Below are positions 53,617-63,160 of a stretch of 64,000 bases of DNA, one piece after another. The notes under the pieces were generated by a model, which was not told where the DNA came from, made no database searches, and saw only the letters and a program-made list of their open reading frames with translations. The translations under genes were made by a program, and so were the position numbers. Origin of the DNA: Acinetobacter cumulans (lineage in GTDB: Bacteria > Pseudomonadota > Gammaproteobacteria > Pseudomonadales > Moraxellaceae). The first letter of the stretch is position 1, and each line of letters begins with the position of its first letter. The stretch spans positions 1,240,001 through 1,304,000 of the forward strand of contig NZ_CP035934.2 in assembly GCF_003024525.3 (NCBI RefSeq), written 5' to 3'.

Positions 53617-54516
53617 ATGGCTAAACCAAATTTGCACATAGCAATTGCTATTTTATTACATCAAGACCAAGTGCTGGTTGGCTGGAGAGATGCACAGCAA
53701 CATCAGGGCAATAAAAATGAATTTCCAGGTGGTAAGGTGGAAGAGGGTGAAAGCCCTGTAGAGGCATGTAGCCGAGAAGTGCTTGAGGAAGTTGGAATTA
53801 ATTTAAGTGAATGGCATCATTTTGATTTTATACGCCATGAATACGACGATGTAATTGTGAATTTGCATATATTCCATGGGGTAGTTCCGAGCAGTATGCT
53901 GGAATCGATTCGTGAACCATGGCAGTGGTATCGCCGTGATGAACTACTCAACTTAAACTTTCCCAAAGCCAATAAAGCCATGTTAAAGCGTTTGTATTGG
54001 CAACAGATTATTAAAATTTCAGATCAATTGAGTCAATTGGCGCAAGTGGATGACACAAAGCTGATGTATTGGCGCACGGATGCCACACAGCAACAGCAAA
54101 TTGAGTTATCAGAAATTAAGTTGGAAGATTTGTCACGATTGATTGTGAATATTGAACTTTGGAAAAAGTTAAATAGCGTGCAACAGCAAAGTATGGGGGC
54201 GGTTCATTTAAAACAGCAACAATGTCTGCAACTCAACAAAGGTGATTTACAGCAAGGCGTACGTTATATTGCTGCCTGTCATGATTTGGCTTCTATCTTG
54301 CATGCTAGCCGTATAGGTTGTGATGCTGTATTACTCAGCCCTGTAAAGCATACTGAGACACACAGCGAAACTCAGCCACTTGGGTGGCAGGCTTTTGCAA
54401 GCATTGCACAGCAGGTGGATATTCCAGTCTTTGCATTGGGTGGGATGCATATTTCGGATTTGATGGAGGCGAAGCAACATCATGCTTATGGTATTGCTGG
54501 AATACGCTTCGTCTAA
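53617..54516 (+). CDS. mutT: Nudix hydrolase (MutT) fused to a ThiE/TenI-like domain
   Basis: 299 residues from ATG 53617; a TTG at 53602 would add five. The Nudix box GGKVEEGESPVEACSREVLEEVG is complete, so 8-oxo-dGTP hydrolysis is expected. The C-terminal half (about residues 155-299) resembles the thiamine monophosphate synthase fold (GVRYIAACHDLASILHASRI, DAVLLSPVKHT, FALGGMHISDLMEAKQHHAYG), a fusion common in gammaproteobacteria. The second domain's activity is doubtful. Confidence 0.88.
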   Translation: MAKPNLHIAIAILLHQDQVLVGWRDAQQHQGNKNEFPGGKVEEGESPVEACSREVLEEVGINLSEWHHFDFIRHEYDDVIVNLHIFHGVVPSSMLESIREPWQWYRRDELLNLNFPKANKAMLKRLYWQQIIKISDQLSQLAQVDDTKLMYWRTDATQQQQIELSEIKLEDLSRLIVNIELWKKLNSVQQQSMGAVHLKQQQCLQLNKGDLQQGVRYIAACHDLASILHASRIGCDAVLLSPVKHTETHSETQPLGWQAFASIAQQVDIPVFALGGMHISDLMEAKQHHAYGIAGIRFV

Positions 54517-54535
54517 GGAAGTTTTTTAAGGGTTT

Positions 54536-54562
54536 TGAAAAGGGCTGTTATAGCCCTTTTAG
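54536..54562. terminator. Bidirectional terminator overlapping the end of the lpoP-like gene
   Basis: AAAAGGGCT-GTTAT-AGCCCTTTT lies between the convergent mutT and lpoP-like genes; its stem includes the lpoP-like stop and last codons (stop at 54548-54550). Confidence 0.8.
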
Positions 54563-55117
54563 CGCGTTGAGTGCTTTGTTCACGGTTGCGGTATTGTTTT
54601 GTTTTTGCCCAGACTTAAGAATCACTTGCCATAACTGTTTTTTCATAGCATCGGTTTGTGCATAACTTAAACCCCGCTGTGCCAAAGCTTGTGCATTGAC
54701 CGCTTGGTTTTTACGGTTAGCAATAAGGGCTAAGTATAAAAAGCTTTCAGCAGATTGAGGGGCTAAGCGCTGTGCTTGATTGGCTAAATTCTCTGCTTGA
54801 TTCAGTTCGCCTTTTGCGTATGCAGTTTGCGTTTGTTGCATCAATTTTTGAAAAGCAGGTAGGTTTCGACCATCATCAAACTTTTGGCTAGGTGCTTTTT
54901 GCTCAGGAATAATAATCTGCTTACGTTTAATTTCAGGCACATCATAAGGATGAATGACAACACCATCCGCAGCTTGAATTGGTTTATTGATTGGTGCTTT
55001 GTTTGAAACTTCTGTTTTTTGCTCAGGCGTTGGTACGCTTTGACAGCCAACCAACGCCATAAGGCAGACAACTAAACTGAGTTTGCTTACATCACAATGT
55101 AATTGCAATTTATTCAA
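54548..55117 (-). CDS. lpoP: LpoP-like TPR lipoprotein, PBP1b activator candidate
   Basis: 189 residues from a TTG start with AAGGTG about 9 bases upstream. The signal peptide ends in the lipobox LVGC (Cys25). After a Lys/Pro-rich linker, TPR-like helices follow (FQKLMQQTQTAYAKGELNQAENLANQAQRLAP, AESFLYLALIANRKNQAVNAQALAQRGLSYAQT). It is encoded 11 bases after mrcB. In Pseudomonas and Acinetobacter an unrelated-to-LpoB TPR lipoprotein, LpoP, encoded with PBP1b activates it, and this gene fits. Role inferred from neighbour and form. Confidence 0.8.
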   Translation of the reverse strand: MNKLQLHCDVSKLSLVVCLMALVGCQSVPTPEQKTEVSNKAPINKPIQAADGVVIHPYDVPEIKRKQIIIPEQKAPSQKFDDGRNLPAFQKLMQQTQTAYAKGELNQAENLANQAQRLAPQSAESFLYLALIANRKNQAVNAQALAQRGLSYAQTDAMKKQLWQVILKSGQKQNNTATVNKALNALKGL

Positions 55118-55128
55118 TATGACACACC

Positions 55129-57528
55129 TTAATTTGCATAGTTCCCGCTTGAAATCATTCGGGGTTGATTCGATGAATCAGCATCTGTATCCGATTCGCT
55201 TTCATGGATATAACCACCATCTGAATAATTATCATCTTGCGGTACTGAAGGCTGTGTAGAATCGATATTAATTGTGTTTTGTTCTGATTCATATTGTGAA
55301 GTAGCACATGCTGATGCACGTGTTGGTATTGAATTACGATTCAAAGGAATATAGACCGCGTTATTACAGCCTGAAGCAGACAAATCACCTGAACCACTAT
55401 CAATCCATTGCCATGTCACTGCATCAGGTTGACGCAAATTTACCGGTTTTTGACGTAATTGTTTCATCACATTGGTCCAAACTGGCAGTGCACCTGAAGA
55501 ACCAGTAAGACCTGTCGCTTTGTTATTGTCTAAACCTAACCATACTACGGTTGCATAATTTCCAGAGTAACCAGCAAACCATGAGTCACGTGTATCATTG
55601 GTGGTGCCTGATTTACCTGCTAAGCCTAAAGATGACGGTAATGTTGCATAAGCAGAGCGACCAGTACCAGCACGCATAACTTGCTGTAAGCCGTAGTTCA
55701 GAATGTATGCATCGGATGGATCAATTGTTGGTTGTACAGATAAACTATAACGATCAAGCAAATGACCATTTGCATCCACCACAGAGCGAATGGCTTTAAC
55801 AGGGTATTTGAAACCACCTGTTGCAAAGTTGCCATAAATACTCATCACTTCCAGTGGTGACATATCAACAGCACCCAAATATATCGATGGATAGTTTGGA
55901 ATAGTTGAAGTGACGCCAAATTTTTTCAAGTGATTGATAAATGTCGACATACCAAACTCTTGACCTAAACGCACGGCAGATAAGTTGTATGAATTGGCAA
56001 GTGCCGTCATCATTGGCACAACACCATGTTCACCACCGCTATAGTTTTTAGGTGTCCAAGTTTTTCCTTCACTTTGAATGTTAATTTGTGAGTCTTCAAT
56101 TGGGCTGGCCCAGTTATAACGATTAGACTCGATTGCGCTGAGGTAAATGACAGGTTTGAGTAAAGAACCGACCTGACGTTTAGCATCCAGTGCACGGTTA
56201 AAGCCTGTAAATTCTTGAGTAGAACCAACAGCGGCAACCAGTTCGCCATTTTCTGGATGCGTCACCAGTACTGCACCTTGTAAATCTTTTAAACGTGCAG
56301 GATTACTTTTGGTTAAATTGGCAACTGAGATTTTAAAACTGTCTTGAATTCGTGTTTGAGCAATCGGATCTAAAGTTGTAAAAATACGTAAGCCTTGATT
56401 GGTCAAGTCGCCTTCTTGGTATTCCGTACGTAATTGACGACGGACAATATCTAAGAAATCAGGGAAGCGGGCAGGGCCCAAAGTTGGTTTTGCCAATACA
56501 TTTAATGGACGTGCAATTTCAGTTTCATACTGCTCTTGGCTTAGCGTACCCATAACTAACATATTGTTTAAGACAATATCACGACGCTTTTTAGCCCCTT
56601 CAGGGTTACGCCACGGATTAAATAAAGTTGGACCTTGTACCAAACCAACCAAATAAGCTTGCTGTGCAATATTCAACTCACGTAGAGGCAAACCAAAGTA
56701 GAACTGTGATGCCAAGCCATAGCCGTTGATGGAGTAGTTTCCATTTTGGCCTAAGTTCACTTCATTTAAATAAGCTTCTAAAATTTCATTTTTGTCATAG
56801 TGTAATTCAATCAACAGCGCCATAAGTGCTTCGTTGACTTTACGTTTTAAGGTTTTTTCAGGGCTTAAATAGAAATTTTTAACCAACTGTTGTGTCAGGG
56901 TAGATCCACCTTGACGTTTACCACCAGTCAAATTACTCACTAAGGCACGTGCAGTACCACGTACAGAAATACCGTGGTGTTTATAGAAATTACGGTCTTC
57001 TGTGGCAATCAGTGCATTAATTAAAGGCTGTGGTACATTTTTTAATTTAATCAGTACACGGTCTTCATTGTGCTGTGGGTAAATACCACCAATCAGCATT
57101 GGCTCTAAGCGAGCAATACCTGTTGACGATGGTTTAGTTGCGCTTACATCGGCAATGGCATTTTCATTAAAGGCAATTTTAAGTACTTGCTCAGGCTCGA
57201 CGCTATCACCAAAGTCAAAGCCACGCGTGTGTACATACATTTCATTTCCAGAAACAACGTAACTTCCGGTTTTGGCATAACTTTCAGTGTTTTTATAGCC
57301 CAACATTTTAAGTTCTTGGCTTAAGTCTTCTTGGTTTACAGGGGCATTTGTATAGATTTCTAAAGGGCGAGCAAATACTTTCGCAGGAATATCCCAGCGT
57401 TGGCCTTCAAATTTTGTACGTACAATGTTATCAATACGAATAAGATAGACACTCATTGCGACAAACATGCCAATGATAAGTACACAAAAAATGAAAGCAA
57501 TTATGCCTATGCCACGTTCAGACTTCAT
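55129..57528 (-). CDS. mrcB: Bifunctional penicillin-binding protein 1B
   Basis: 799 residues. One N-terminal membrane anchor (about 8-28), a UB2H-like region, then the GT51 glycosyltransferase with ATEDRNFYKHHG (catalytic Glu), GGSTLTQQLVKNFYLS and KRKVNEALMALLIE. The transpeptidase has the nucleophile SLLK (RQVGSLLKPVIYLSAIES), SYN (NSYNLSAVRLG) and KSGT (LAGKSGTTNDTRDSWF). It polymerises and crosslinks peptidoglycan in the periplasm. The C-terminus is low-complexity Ser/Asp-rich (about 755-790). It is the first gene of a pair with the lpoP-like gene. Confidence 0.95.
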   Translation of the reverse strand: MKSERGIGIIAFIFCVLIIGMFVAMSVYLIRIDNIVRTKFEGQRWDIPAKVFARPLEIYTNAPVNQEDLSQELKMLGYKNTESYAKTGSYVVSGNEMYVHTRGFDFGDSVEPEQVLKIAFNENAIADVSATKPSSTGIARLEPMLIGGIYPQHNEDRVLIKLKNVPQPLINALIATEDRNFYKHHGISVRGTARALVSNLTGGKRQGGSTLTQQLVKNFYLSPEKTLKRKVNEALMALLIELHYDKNEILEAYLNEVNLGQNGNYSINGYGLASQFYFGLPLRELNIAQQAYLVGLVQGPTLFNPWRNPEGAKKRRDIVLNNMLVMGTLSQEQYETEIARPLNVLAKPTLGPARFPDFLDIVRRQLRTEYQEGDLTNQGLRIFTTLDPIAQTRIQDSFKISVANLTKSNPARLKDLQGAVLVTHPENGELVAAVGSTQEFTGFNRALDAKRQVGSLLKPVIYLSAIESNRYNWASPIEDSQINIQSEGKTWTPKNYSGGEHGVVPMMTALANSYNLSAVRLGQEFGMSTFINHLKKFGVTSTIPNYPSIYLGAVDMSPLEVMSIYGNFATGGFKYPVKAIRSVVDANGHLLDRYSLSVQPTIDPSDAYILNYGLQQVMRAGTGRSAYATLPSSLGLAGKSGTTNDTRDSWFAGYSGNYATVVWLGLDNNKATGLTGSSGALPVWTNVMKQLRQKPVNLRQPDAVTWQWIDSGSGDLSASGCNNAVYIPLNRNSIPTRASACATSQYESEQNTINIDSTQPSVPQDDNYSDGGYIHESESDTDADSSNQPRMISSGNYAN

Positions 57529-57716
57529 AAACTATGATAAGACCCTGATAAATTGTGCTAATCATGCGAAGCTTTTTGTTAATTTGCAATATTTAAACTG
57601 TATAAGAATGCAAAATATACGGTGAAATCCGTTGTAATGAATGGCTTTAAAGTTTTTTTTAAAACAAATGTGTTAATGCTATGATAGGCATGAAGCGTAG
57701 TGGAGCAAAGGCGCAG

Positions 57717-58619
57717 GTGCAAATTTCACACAAATCATTTAGAAATATTGGACTAATAGGACGTCCAGATAAAGTTTCTGTAGTGGATACTTTATGTCTC
57801 ATTCATGACCATCTTTTAAGTCTAGGTCTGCATCCTGTATTTGATAATGCAACTGCAGCCTTGGTGCCATATACCAATACGCAGACGGTCAGTAAGGCGC
57901 TATTAGGCGAAGTTGTTGATCTGGTGATTGTCGTTGGTGGCGATGGTTCACTCCTGCATGCTGCACGTTCACTGGTCAAGCACAATACACCTGTTATTGG
58001 GGTAAACCGTGGTCGGTTGGGCTTTTTAACCGATATCAAACCAACAGAAGTATTATTTAAGCTTGATCAAGTGTTAAAAGGTGAGTTTCAGCTGGATCGT
58101 CGTTTCTTATTAGAAATGGAAATCCGCTCAAAAGGTGAAACAATCTACGATGCCATAGCACTCAATGATGTAGTGCTACATTCAGGTCGTTCTGTACACA
58201 TGATCGATTTTGAGCTGAATATCGATGGGCAGTATGTGTATCGTCAACACAGTGATGGCTTAATCGTTTCAACGCCGACAGGCTCAACAGCGTATGCTTT
58301 GTCTGGCGGTGGCCCAATTGTACATCCAAGTATGGATGCGATTGCCTTAGTCCCTATGCACCCACATACTTTGTCATCACGTCCGATTGTGGTGGGCGGG
58401 CACAGTGAAATTAAAATTTTGATTCGTGAAAACCGTGTATTGCCTATGGTGAGCGCAGATGGTCAAAATAGTGTTTCATTAAATGTGGGGGACAGTTTAC
58501 ATATCCGTAAACATCCATTTAAACTTAATCTACTCCATCCACCAGGCTATGACTTTTATATGGCATGCCGGACTAAACTTGGTTGGAACCAAGATTTTGA
58601 CTCATTAAAACAGGATTAG
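57717..58619 (+). CDS. nadK: NAD kinase
   Basis: 301 residues from GTG 57717, chosen because AAAGG lies 5 bases upstream and the first family residues follow at once; an ATG at 57681 would add 12 residues. The NADK motifs are VVGGDGSLLHAAR, NRGRLGFLTD and STPTGSTAYALSGGGPI. It makes NADP from NAD and ATP. The following yeaC-like gene starts one base after the stop. Confidence 0.94.
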   Translation: MQISHKSFRNIGLIGRPDKVSVVDTLCLIHDHLLSLGLHPVFDNATAALVPYTNTQTVSKALLGEVVDLVIVVGGDGSLLHAARSLVKHNTPVIGVNRGRLGFLTDIKPTEVLFKLDQVLKGEFQLDRRFLLEMEIRSKGETIYDAIALNDVVLHSGRSVHMIDFELNIDGQYVYRQHSDGLIVSTPTGSTAYALSGGGPIVHPSMDAIALVPMHPHTLSSRPIVVGGHSEIKILIRENRVLPMVSADGQNSVSLNVGDSLHIRKHPFKLNLLHPPGYDFYMACRTKLGWNQDFDSLKQD

Positions 58620-58892
58620 ATGATGAATATTGAACAAATGCTGGCCGTACTCGATCCTGAAATTGTTAGTCGTTTAAAAACGGCAATTGAAATTGGTAAA
58701 TGGCCTAATGGCGTGGCGTTGACAAAAGAACAACGTCAAACCTGTATGCAAGCAGTTTATGCGTGGGAAGCTAAAAACTTACCTGAAGATGAACGTAGTG
58801 GTTATATTGACCGTGGCACGAAAGAAGAAGATGAGCATTGTGACTCTCATGATCATGCTGAAGAAGAATTTAAGCCAATTAAATTTATTTAA
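58620..58892 (+). CDS. YeaC/DUF1315 family protein
   Basis: 90 residues with the DUF1315 pattern LDPEIVSRLKTAIEIGKWPNG and EQRQTCMQAVYAWEAKNLPEDERSGYI. The C-terminus is acidic and His-rich (EEDEHCDSHDHAEEEF). It is translated directly after nadK. Function unknown. Confidence 0.85.
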   Translation: MMNIEQMLAVLDPEIVSRLKTAIEIGKWPNGVALTKEQRQTCMQAVYAWEAKNLPEDERSGYIDRGTKEEDEHCDSHDHAEEEFKPIKFI

Positions 58893-58917
58893 AGTAATAC
58901 GGTCTTTTTGATCAATA

Positions 58918-58945
58918 AAAAAGGATGCTTAGCATCCTTTTTTTT
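58918..58945 (+). terminator. Terminator of nadK-yeaC
   Basis: AAAGGATGC-TTA-GCATCCTTT with eight or more Ts following. Confidence 0.9.
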
Positions 58946-58967
58946 ATGGCGTTATTCACCGCAATAT

Positions 58968-59960
58968 TTAACGTGCCTGCCAAAGTTTACGAGCATGTTG
59001 CATTGCAGTTGGGTAGTCTGCACAAACGCCCATGGTATATAAAGCAATGCCCATGGTTTCAATCACGGCAACTTCGCCGTACTCATGTGTGCGTTGGCCT
59101 TCCCAAACAGCTTTAAATACCGCAAGGTCGAGTTCTTCTTCGATAGGACTACGGTTGTCTGTGAGCTTTGCTAACTCATGTTCATATAGCTCGCCATTTT
59201 GGATGCCACAAATTAAAGTTTTAGCATCTGGATTGCGTTCAAACTCGCCACCTTCTCCTTTAATAACGGCACTATTTTGATAACCTAAGCGGTAGGCAGA
59301 CTGTTGGTGTGAACTGCGATATGCAGGATGGAAAATCGCTTGCAAGGTGGCTTTGGCATTAAAAGGATTAATTAAACGCGCAAGTGTATGAATTGGTGAG
59401 CGTAAGCCCATCACATTACGCAGTGCAATTAAGTCACTTAGAATTGGTGAAATAGCATGTAAAGGTAAATAGGCAAAATTACTTTGCTTCAGTGCAGTTT
59501 CAACTTCAGTATCTGTTTGGCAGATTGGATAGCCTAAATATTCGAGAACTTGCTCTGTATAAACACGGTTAAGCGTGTGGCCAGAAGCCCCATGCATGAC
59601 AATTTTATAGCCGTTTTTCGCAAGTGTTAGTGCTGCCAATAAAAACCAAGGATAATGTTTACGCTTGCCTGCATAAGATGACCAATCTAAATCTACAGCT
59701 AGAGGTTTAAAATTAAGCTGATCACGTGTTGCTTGTACAAAGCCTGCAAGTTCATCCACAGATTCTTCTTTAACACGTAACAACATGAGAAATGCACCCA
59801 ATTGCACGTCCAAGACTTCATCTTTTAAAATCATGCTAAAAGCTTGATAGGCTTCATCATAGTTTAATGAGCGTGCGCCATTTTTGCCTTTACCAATAAT
59901 ACGTACAAACTGTGCAAAGGGATGTTCAAAATCTTGATAAATATTTCGTTTGGTATTCAT
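58968..59960 (-). CDS. YbiB-family protein (anthranilate phosphoribosyltransferase-like)
   Basis: 330 residues. The N-terminal helical domain (LNYDEAYQAFSMILKDEVLDVQLGAFLMLLRVKEES) and MHGASGHTLNR replace the TrpD glycine-rich PRPP loop KHG.G..S..SGS, so the trpD activity is probably lost, as in YbiB/TrpD2 proteins, which bind nucleic acid. IRSPIHTLARLINPF-type segments are conserved. It is monocistronic. Confidence 0.85.
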   Translation of the reverse strand: MNTKRNIYQDFEHPFAQFVRIIGKGKNGARSLNYDEAYQAFSMILKDEVLDVQLGAFLMLLRVKEESVDELAGFVQATRDQLNFKPLAVDLDWSSYAGKRKHYPWFLLAALTLAKNGYKIVMHGASGHTLNRVYTEQVLEYLGYPICQTDTEVETALKQSNFAYLPLHAISPILSDLIALRNVMGLRSPIHTLARLINPFNAKATLQAIFHPAYRSSHQQSAYRLGYQNSAVIKGEGGEFERNPDAKTLICGIQNGELYEHELAKLTDNRSPIEEELDLAVFKAVWEGQRTHEYGEVAVIETMGIALYTMGVCADYPTAMQHARKLWQAR

Positions 59961-60362
59961 AAATATATTTTCAGGCTATGCATGACATTTGATCCTAGTT
60001 TACGTGTATGCATGCGAGATTTCAGCTTGATTTTGGCGCTAAAACTAGCACTTATGAGACTATAGTCTAAGAGGTTGTGTTTGTTATTTAACCTAAATTA
60101 ACAATTATGGGAAAACAAAAAACTAAAAAACAGGTAAAATTTAAACCAATTCGAGTGTATTACTCATCTCCTGATCCATTCTGATTTTTTATCAGGTCCT
60201 GAAGTAATTATTAAAATTACGTATACACATTTTTCTGTATTTAGCATGCTAAATACATAGGTATTCTTTTGTCTGGGCAAAAGGGTTTCAACTGTTTATT
60301 TGTGTTAAATAAACAAAAACTGAATATTTCTTATCATGAGAAATATGTAGTGAAGTATTATC
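59961..60362. promoter_or_regulatory. Dyad-rich leader upstream of dctA
   Basis: A 402-base gap packed with symmetric sequences: TCAGG-T-CCTGA at about 60192-60202, GTAATT-N5-AATTAC at about 60204-60220, a 22-bp perfect palindrome at 60236-60257 (core TTTAGCATGCTAAA), TGTTTATTT-N5-AAATAAACA at 60293-60315 and ATATTTCT-N7-AGAAATAT at 60324-60346. The last ends 16 bases before the start codon. It probably contains operators for several regulators and RNA hairpins in the leader. Confidence 0.55.
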
Positions 60363-61709
60363 ATGACCAAAAAACCAATTTATAAATCACTTTATTTTCA
60401 AGTGATTGTTGCTATTTTTTTAGGTGTTTTGGTGGGGCATTTCTCACCAAGTTCAACTGAAATTGTAAATGGTGTTAAGCAAAGCGTACCTGGTTTGGGT
60501 GAGCAATTAAAACCATTGGGTGATGCTTTCATTAAGCTCATTAAAATGATTATTGCGCCAGTTATTTTCTGTACCGTCGTGAGTGGTATTGCGGGCATGG
60601 AAAGCATGAAATCTGTAGGTAAAACAGGTGGTATTGCGCTGTTATATTTTGAAATTGTTTCTACATTTGCATTAGTAATTGGTTTACTTGTAATTAACAT
60701 TGCTAAACCTGGTGTAGGCATGAATATCGACCCAGCAACTTTAGATACTTCAGGTATTTCAAAGTATGTTGAGTCGGGTGCTTCGCAGTCCACAGTTGAT
60801 TTCTTAATGCATATTATTCCTAACACAGTTGTTGGAGCATTTGCAGAAGGGGAGATTCTACAAGTATTACTATTTGCTTTACTCTTCGGTTTTGCACTGC
60901 ATAAACTTGGCGATGCAGGTAAACCTGTATTGAAGTTTATCGATCAACTCTCACATGTTTTCTTTAATATTGTAAACATGGTGATGAAGCTTGCACCGAT
61001 TGGTGCATTTGGTGCAATGGCATTTACGATTGGTAAATATGGTATTGGTTCGTTAGCGCAATTGGCGCAATTAATCATTTGTTTCTATGTGACCTGTTTG
61101 CTGTTTATTTTTATTGTACTGGGCGCAATTGCACGCTTCTGTGGTTTCAGTATTTTGAAAATGATTCGTATGATTCGAGAGGAACTACTCATTGTGCTGG
61201 GTACATCTTCTTCAGAATCTGTACTGCCACGTATGCTGAAAAAGCTCGAAATTGCAGGTTGTGAAAAGTCAGTTGTAGGTTTGGTTATTCCAACAGGTTA
61301 TTCATTTAACTTGGATGGTACGTCTATTTACTTAACTATGGCAGCAATCTTTATTGCCCAAGCAACCAATACCCATTTGGATTTGGCACATGAAATTACA
61401 TTACTTGCAGTATTGTTGATTTCATCTAAAGGTGCGGCTGGGGTTACAGGTTCTGGCTTTATTGTTATGGCTGCAACTTTATCAGCAGTTGGCCATATTC
61501 CTGTGGCTGGTTTAGCATTGATTTTAGGTATTGACCGTTTCATGTCTGAAGCACGTGCATTAACTAACTTGGTTGGTAACTCATTAGCAACAATTGTGGT
61601 TGCAAAATGGGTAGGTCAATTGGATGTTGAAAGCCTCAATTATTATTTGGCAAATCCAGAAGAAGTTGACCGCAAAATGCTTGAAGAGCAAGACCAAGCA
61701 CATGCTTAA
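60363..61709 (+). CDS. dctA: C4-dicarboxylate transporter DctA
   Basis: 448 residues, about eight membrane helices plus two re-entrant loops. DAACS motifs include [35 protein letters not shown] and [18 protein letters not shown]. Among the family it resembles DctA ([30 protein letters not shown]). It imports succinate, fumarate and malate with protons or sodium. An insertion of about ten residues ([14 protein letters not shown]) lengthens the first periplasmic loop. Confidence 0.92.
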   Translation: MTKKPIYKSLYFQVIVAIFLGVLVGHFSPSSTEIVNGVKQSVPGLGEQLKPLGDAFIKLIKMIIAPVIFCTVVSGIAGMESMKSVGKTGGIALLYFEIVSTFALVIGLLVINIAKPGVGMNIDPATLDTSGISKYVESGASQSTVDFLMHIIPNTVVGAFAEGEILQVLLFALLFGFALHKLGDAGKPVLKFIDQLSHVFFNIVNMVMKLAPIGAFGAMAFTIGKYGIGSLAQLAQLIICFYVTCLLFIFIVLGAIARFCGFSILKMIRMIREELLIVLGTSSSESVLPRMLKKLEIAGCEKSVVGLVIPTGYSFNLDGTSIYLTMAAIFIAQATNTHLDLAHEITLLAVLLISSKGAAGVTGSGFIVMAATLSAVGHIPVAGLALILGIDRFMSEARALTNLVGNSLATIVVAKWVGQLDVESLNYYLANPEEVDRKMLEEQDQAHA

Positions 61710-61736
61710 TTCGGCAGAAGTTTAAAGTTGGGTTTA

Positions 61737-61763
61737 GAAAAGGAAGCTTTGGCTTCCTTTTTT
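61737..61763 (+). terminator. Terminator of dctA
   Basis: AAAAGGAAGC-TTTG-GCTTCCTTTT followed by TTT. Confidence 0.92.
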
Positions 61764-61960
61764 ATTGTTTATTGGGTGATATAGAACTTCTTGCAAGACA
61801 TCATGTCATGGCATTCAGCCAAGTCATTTTTGTTGTGTTCAGCTGTGGGCCATTGGAAAAATATACATTTTGAACGCAAAAGTTTTCCTTCATGACGTGC
61901 CTCTAAAACTCCTCTAGGATGGGAGTATTCAAAAACAACAATCTGAAAAGGAACTGTTCA

Positions 61961-63109
61961 ATGCTTGCTTATGATGCAGATTTAGAATTATTTAGAGATA
62001 ACTTTCGTCGTTTTATGCAAGAGCAGATTGCACCGCATTATGAGCAATGGGAACGCGAAGGCATTATGCCACGCTCTGTATGGAATGCTTTAGGTGATAA
62101 CGGTTTCCTGTGCGTAGATGTGCCGGAAGAATATGGTGGTTATGGTGTTCCAACACATTATTCATTAATGCTGGTCGAAGAGTCTGCACGTGCAGGTTTT
62201 AGCGCACTATCTACAGGTATTTCGTGTCACTCTGAAATTGCGGCACCGTATATTTTACATATTGGTTCAGAAGAACAAAAACAATACTGGTTACCTAAAA
62301 TGGTAACAGGTGAAGTTGTGGGCGCGATTGGTATGACAGAGCCGGGTGCAGGTTCTGATTTACAGTCAATGCGTAGTAGCGCCATTTTACAAGGTGATCA
62401 TTATCTATTAAATGGTTCTAAAACCTTTATTTCTAATGGTCAGCATGCAGATTTAGTGGTGTTGGCAGCTAAGACTGATCCGCAAGCGCGTGCTAAAGGC
62501 GTGTCTTTGCTGTTGGTGGATACACACTTGGACGGTTTTAAGAAAGGCACAAACCTCGACAAAATTGGTCTGCACTCACAAGATACCTCAGAGCTGTTTT
62601 ATGACAATGTAAAAGTGCCAAAAGAGCAATTATTGGGTCAAGCGGGTCATGGCTTTGCTTATCTTATGCAAGAGCTTCCACGTGAACGTACTGCAATTGC
62701 AGCGACTGCTGTAGGTGCAATCCGTGGTTCGATTGAAGTAACAGTAAAATACGTGCAAGAACGTCAAGCTTTTGGTCAGGCGGTGGGGCAGTTCCAAAAT
62801 ACTCGCTTTGTATTGGCACAAGCCAAAATTGATGAATTGGCAACCATTGCATTTTATGAGCGTAATGTTGAGCTCTACATGGAAAATAAACTGGATGTAG
62901 AAACTGCAGCTGCCTTAAAGAGCTTTTCAACGGATATGCAGATGAAAATCGCGGACAATTTACTACAATTGTTTGGTGGCTATGGCTATATGACTGAATA
63001 TCCAATTTCACGTTTCTTCGTTGATGCGCGCATCCAGCGCATTTATGGCGGAACCAACGAAATTATGAAAGAAATTGTAGTTCGTAGTATGTTGGGCCGT
63101 AAAGCTTAG
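61961..63109 (+). CDS. Acyl-CoA dehydrogenase
   Basis: 382 residues from ATG 61961 (AAGGAA 8 bases upstream). The ACAD pattern is complete: N-terminal helical domain, GAIGMTEPGAGSDLQSMRS (FAD/substrate), TFISNGQHADLVVLAAKTD, YVQERQAFGQAVGQFQNTRF and the C-terminal FGGYGYMTEYPISRFFVDARIQ and YGGTNEIMKEI. It oxidises an acyl-CoA with transfer to an electron-transfer flavoprotein; chain length is not readable. It is monocistronic with a terminator. Confidence 0.93.
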   Translation: MLAYDADLELFRDNFRRFMQEQIAPHYEQWEREGIMPRSVWNALGDNGFLCVDVPEEYGGYGVPTHYSLMLVEESARAGFSALSTGISCHSEIAAPYILHIGSEEQKQYWLPKMVTGEVVGAIGMTEPGAGSDLQSMRSSAILQGDHYLLNGSKTFISNGQHADLVVLAAKTDPQARAKGVSLLLVDTHLDGFKKGTNLDKIGLHSQDTSELFYDNVKVPKEQLLGQAGHGFAYLMQELPRERTAIAATAVGAIRGSIEVTVKYVQERQAFGQAVGQFQNTRFVLAQAKIDELATIAFYERNVELYMENKLDVETAAALKSFSTDMQMKIADNLLQLFGGYGYMTEYPISRFFVDARIQRIYGGTNEIMKEIVVRSMLGRKA

Positions 63110-63135
63110 ATGGTTATATATTGAGTTTTAGTCAT

Positions 63136-63160
63136 AAAAAAGAACCTTCGGGTTCTTTTT
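63136..63160. terminator. Bidirectional terminator after the acyl-CoA dehydrogenase
   Basis: AAAAAGAACC-TTCG-GGTTCTTTTT, a tetraloop stem with A and T flanks between convergent genes. Confidence 0.92.
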
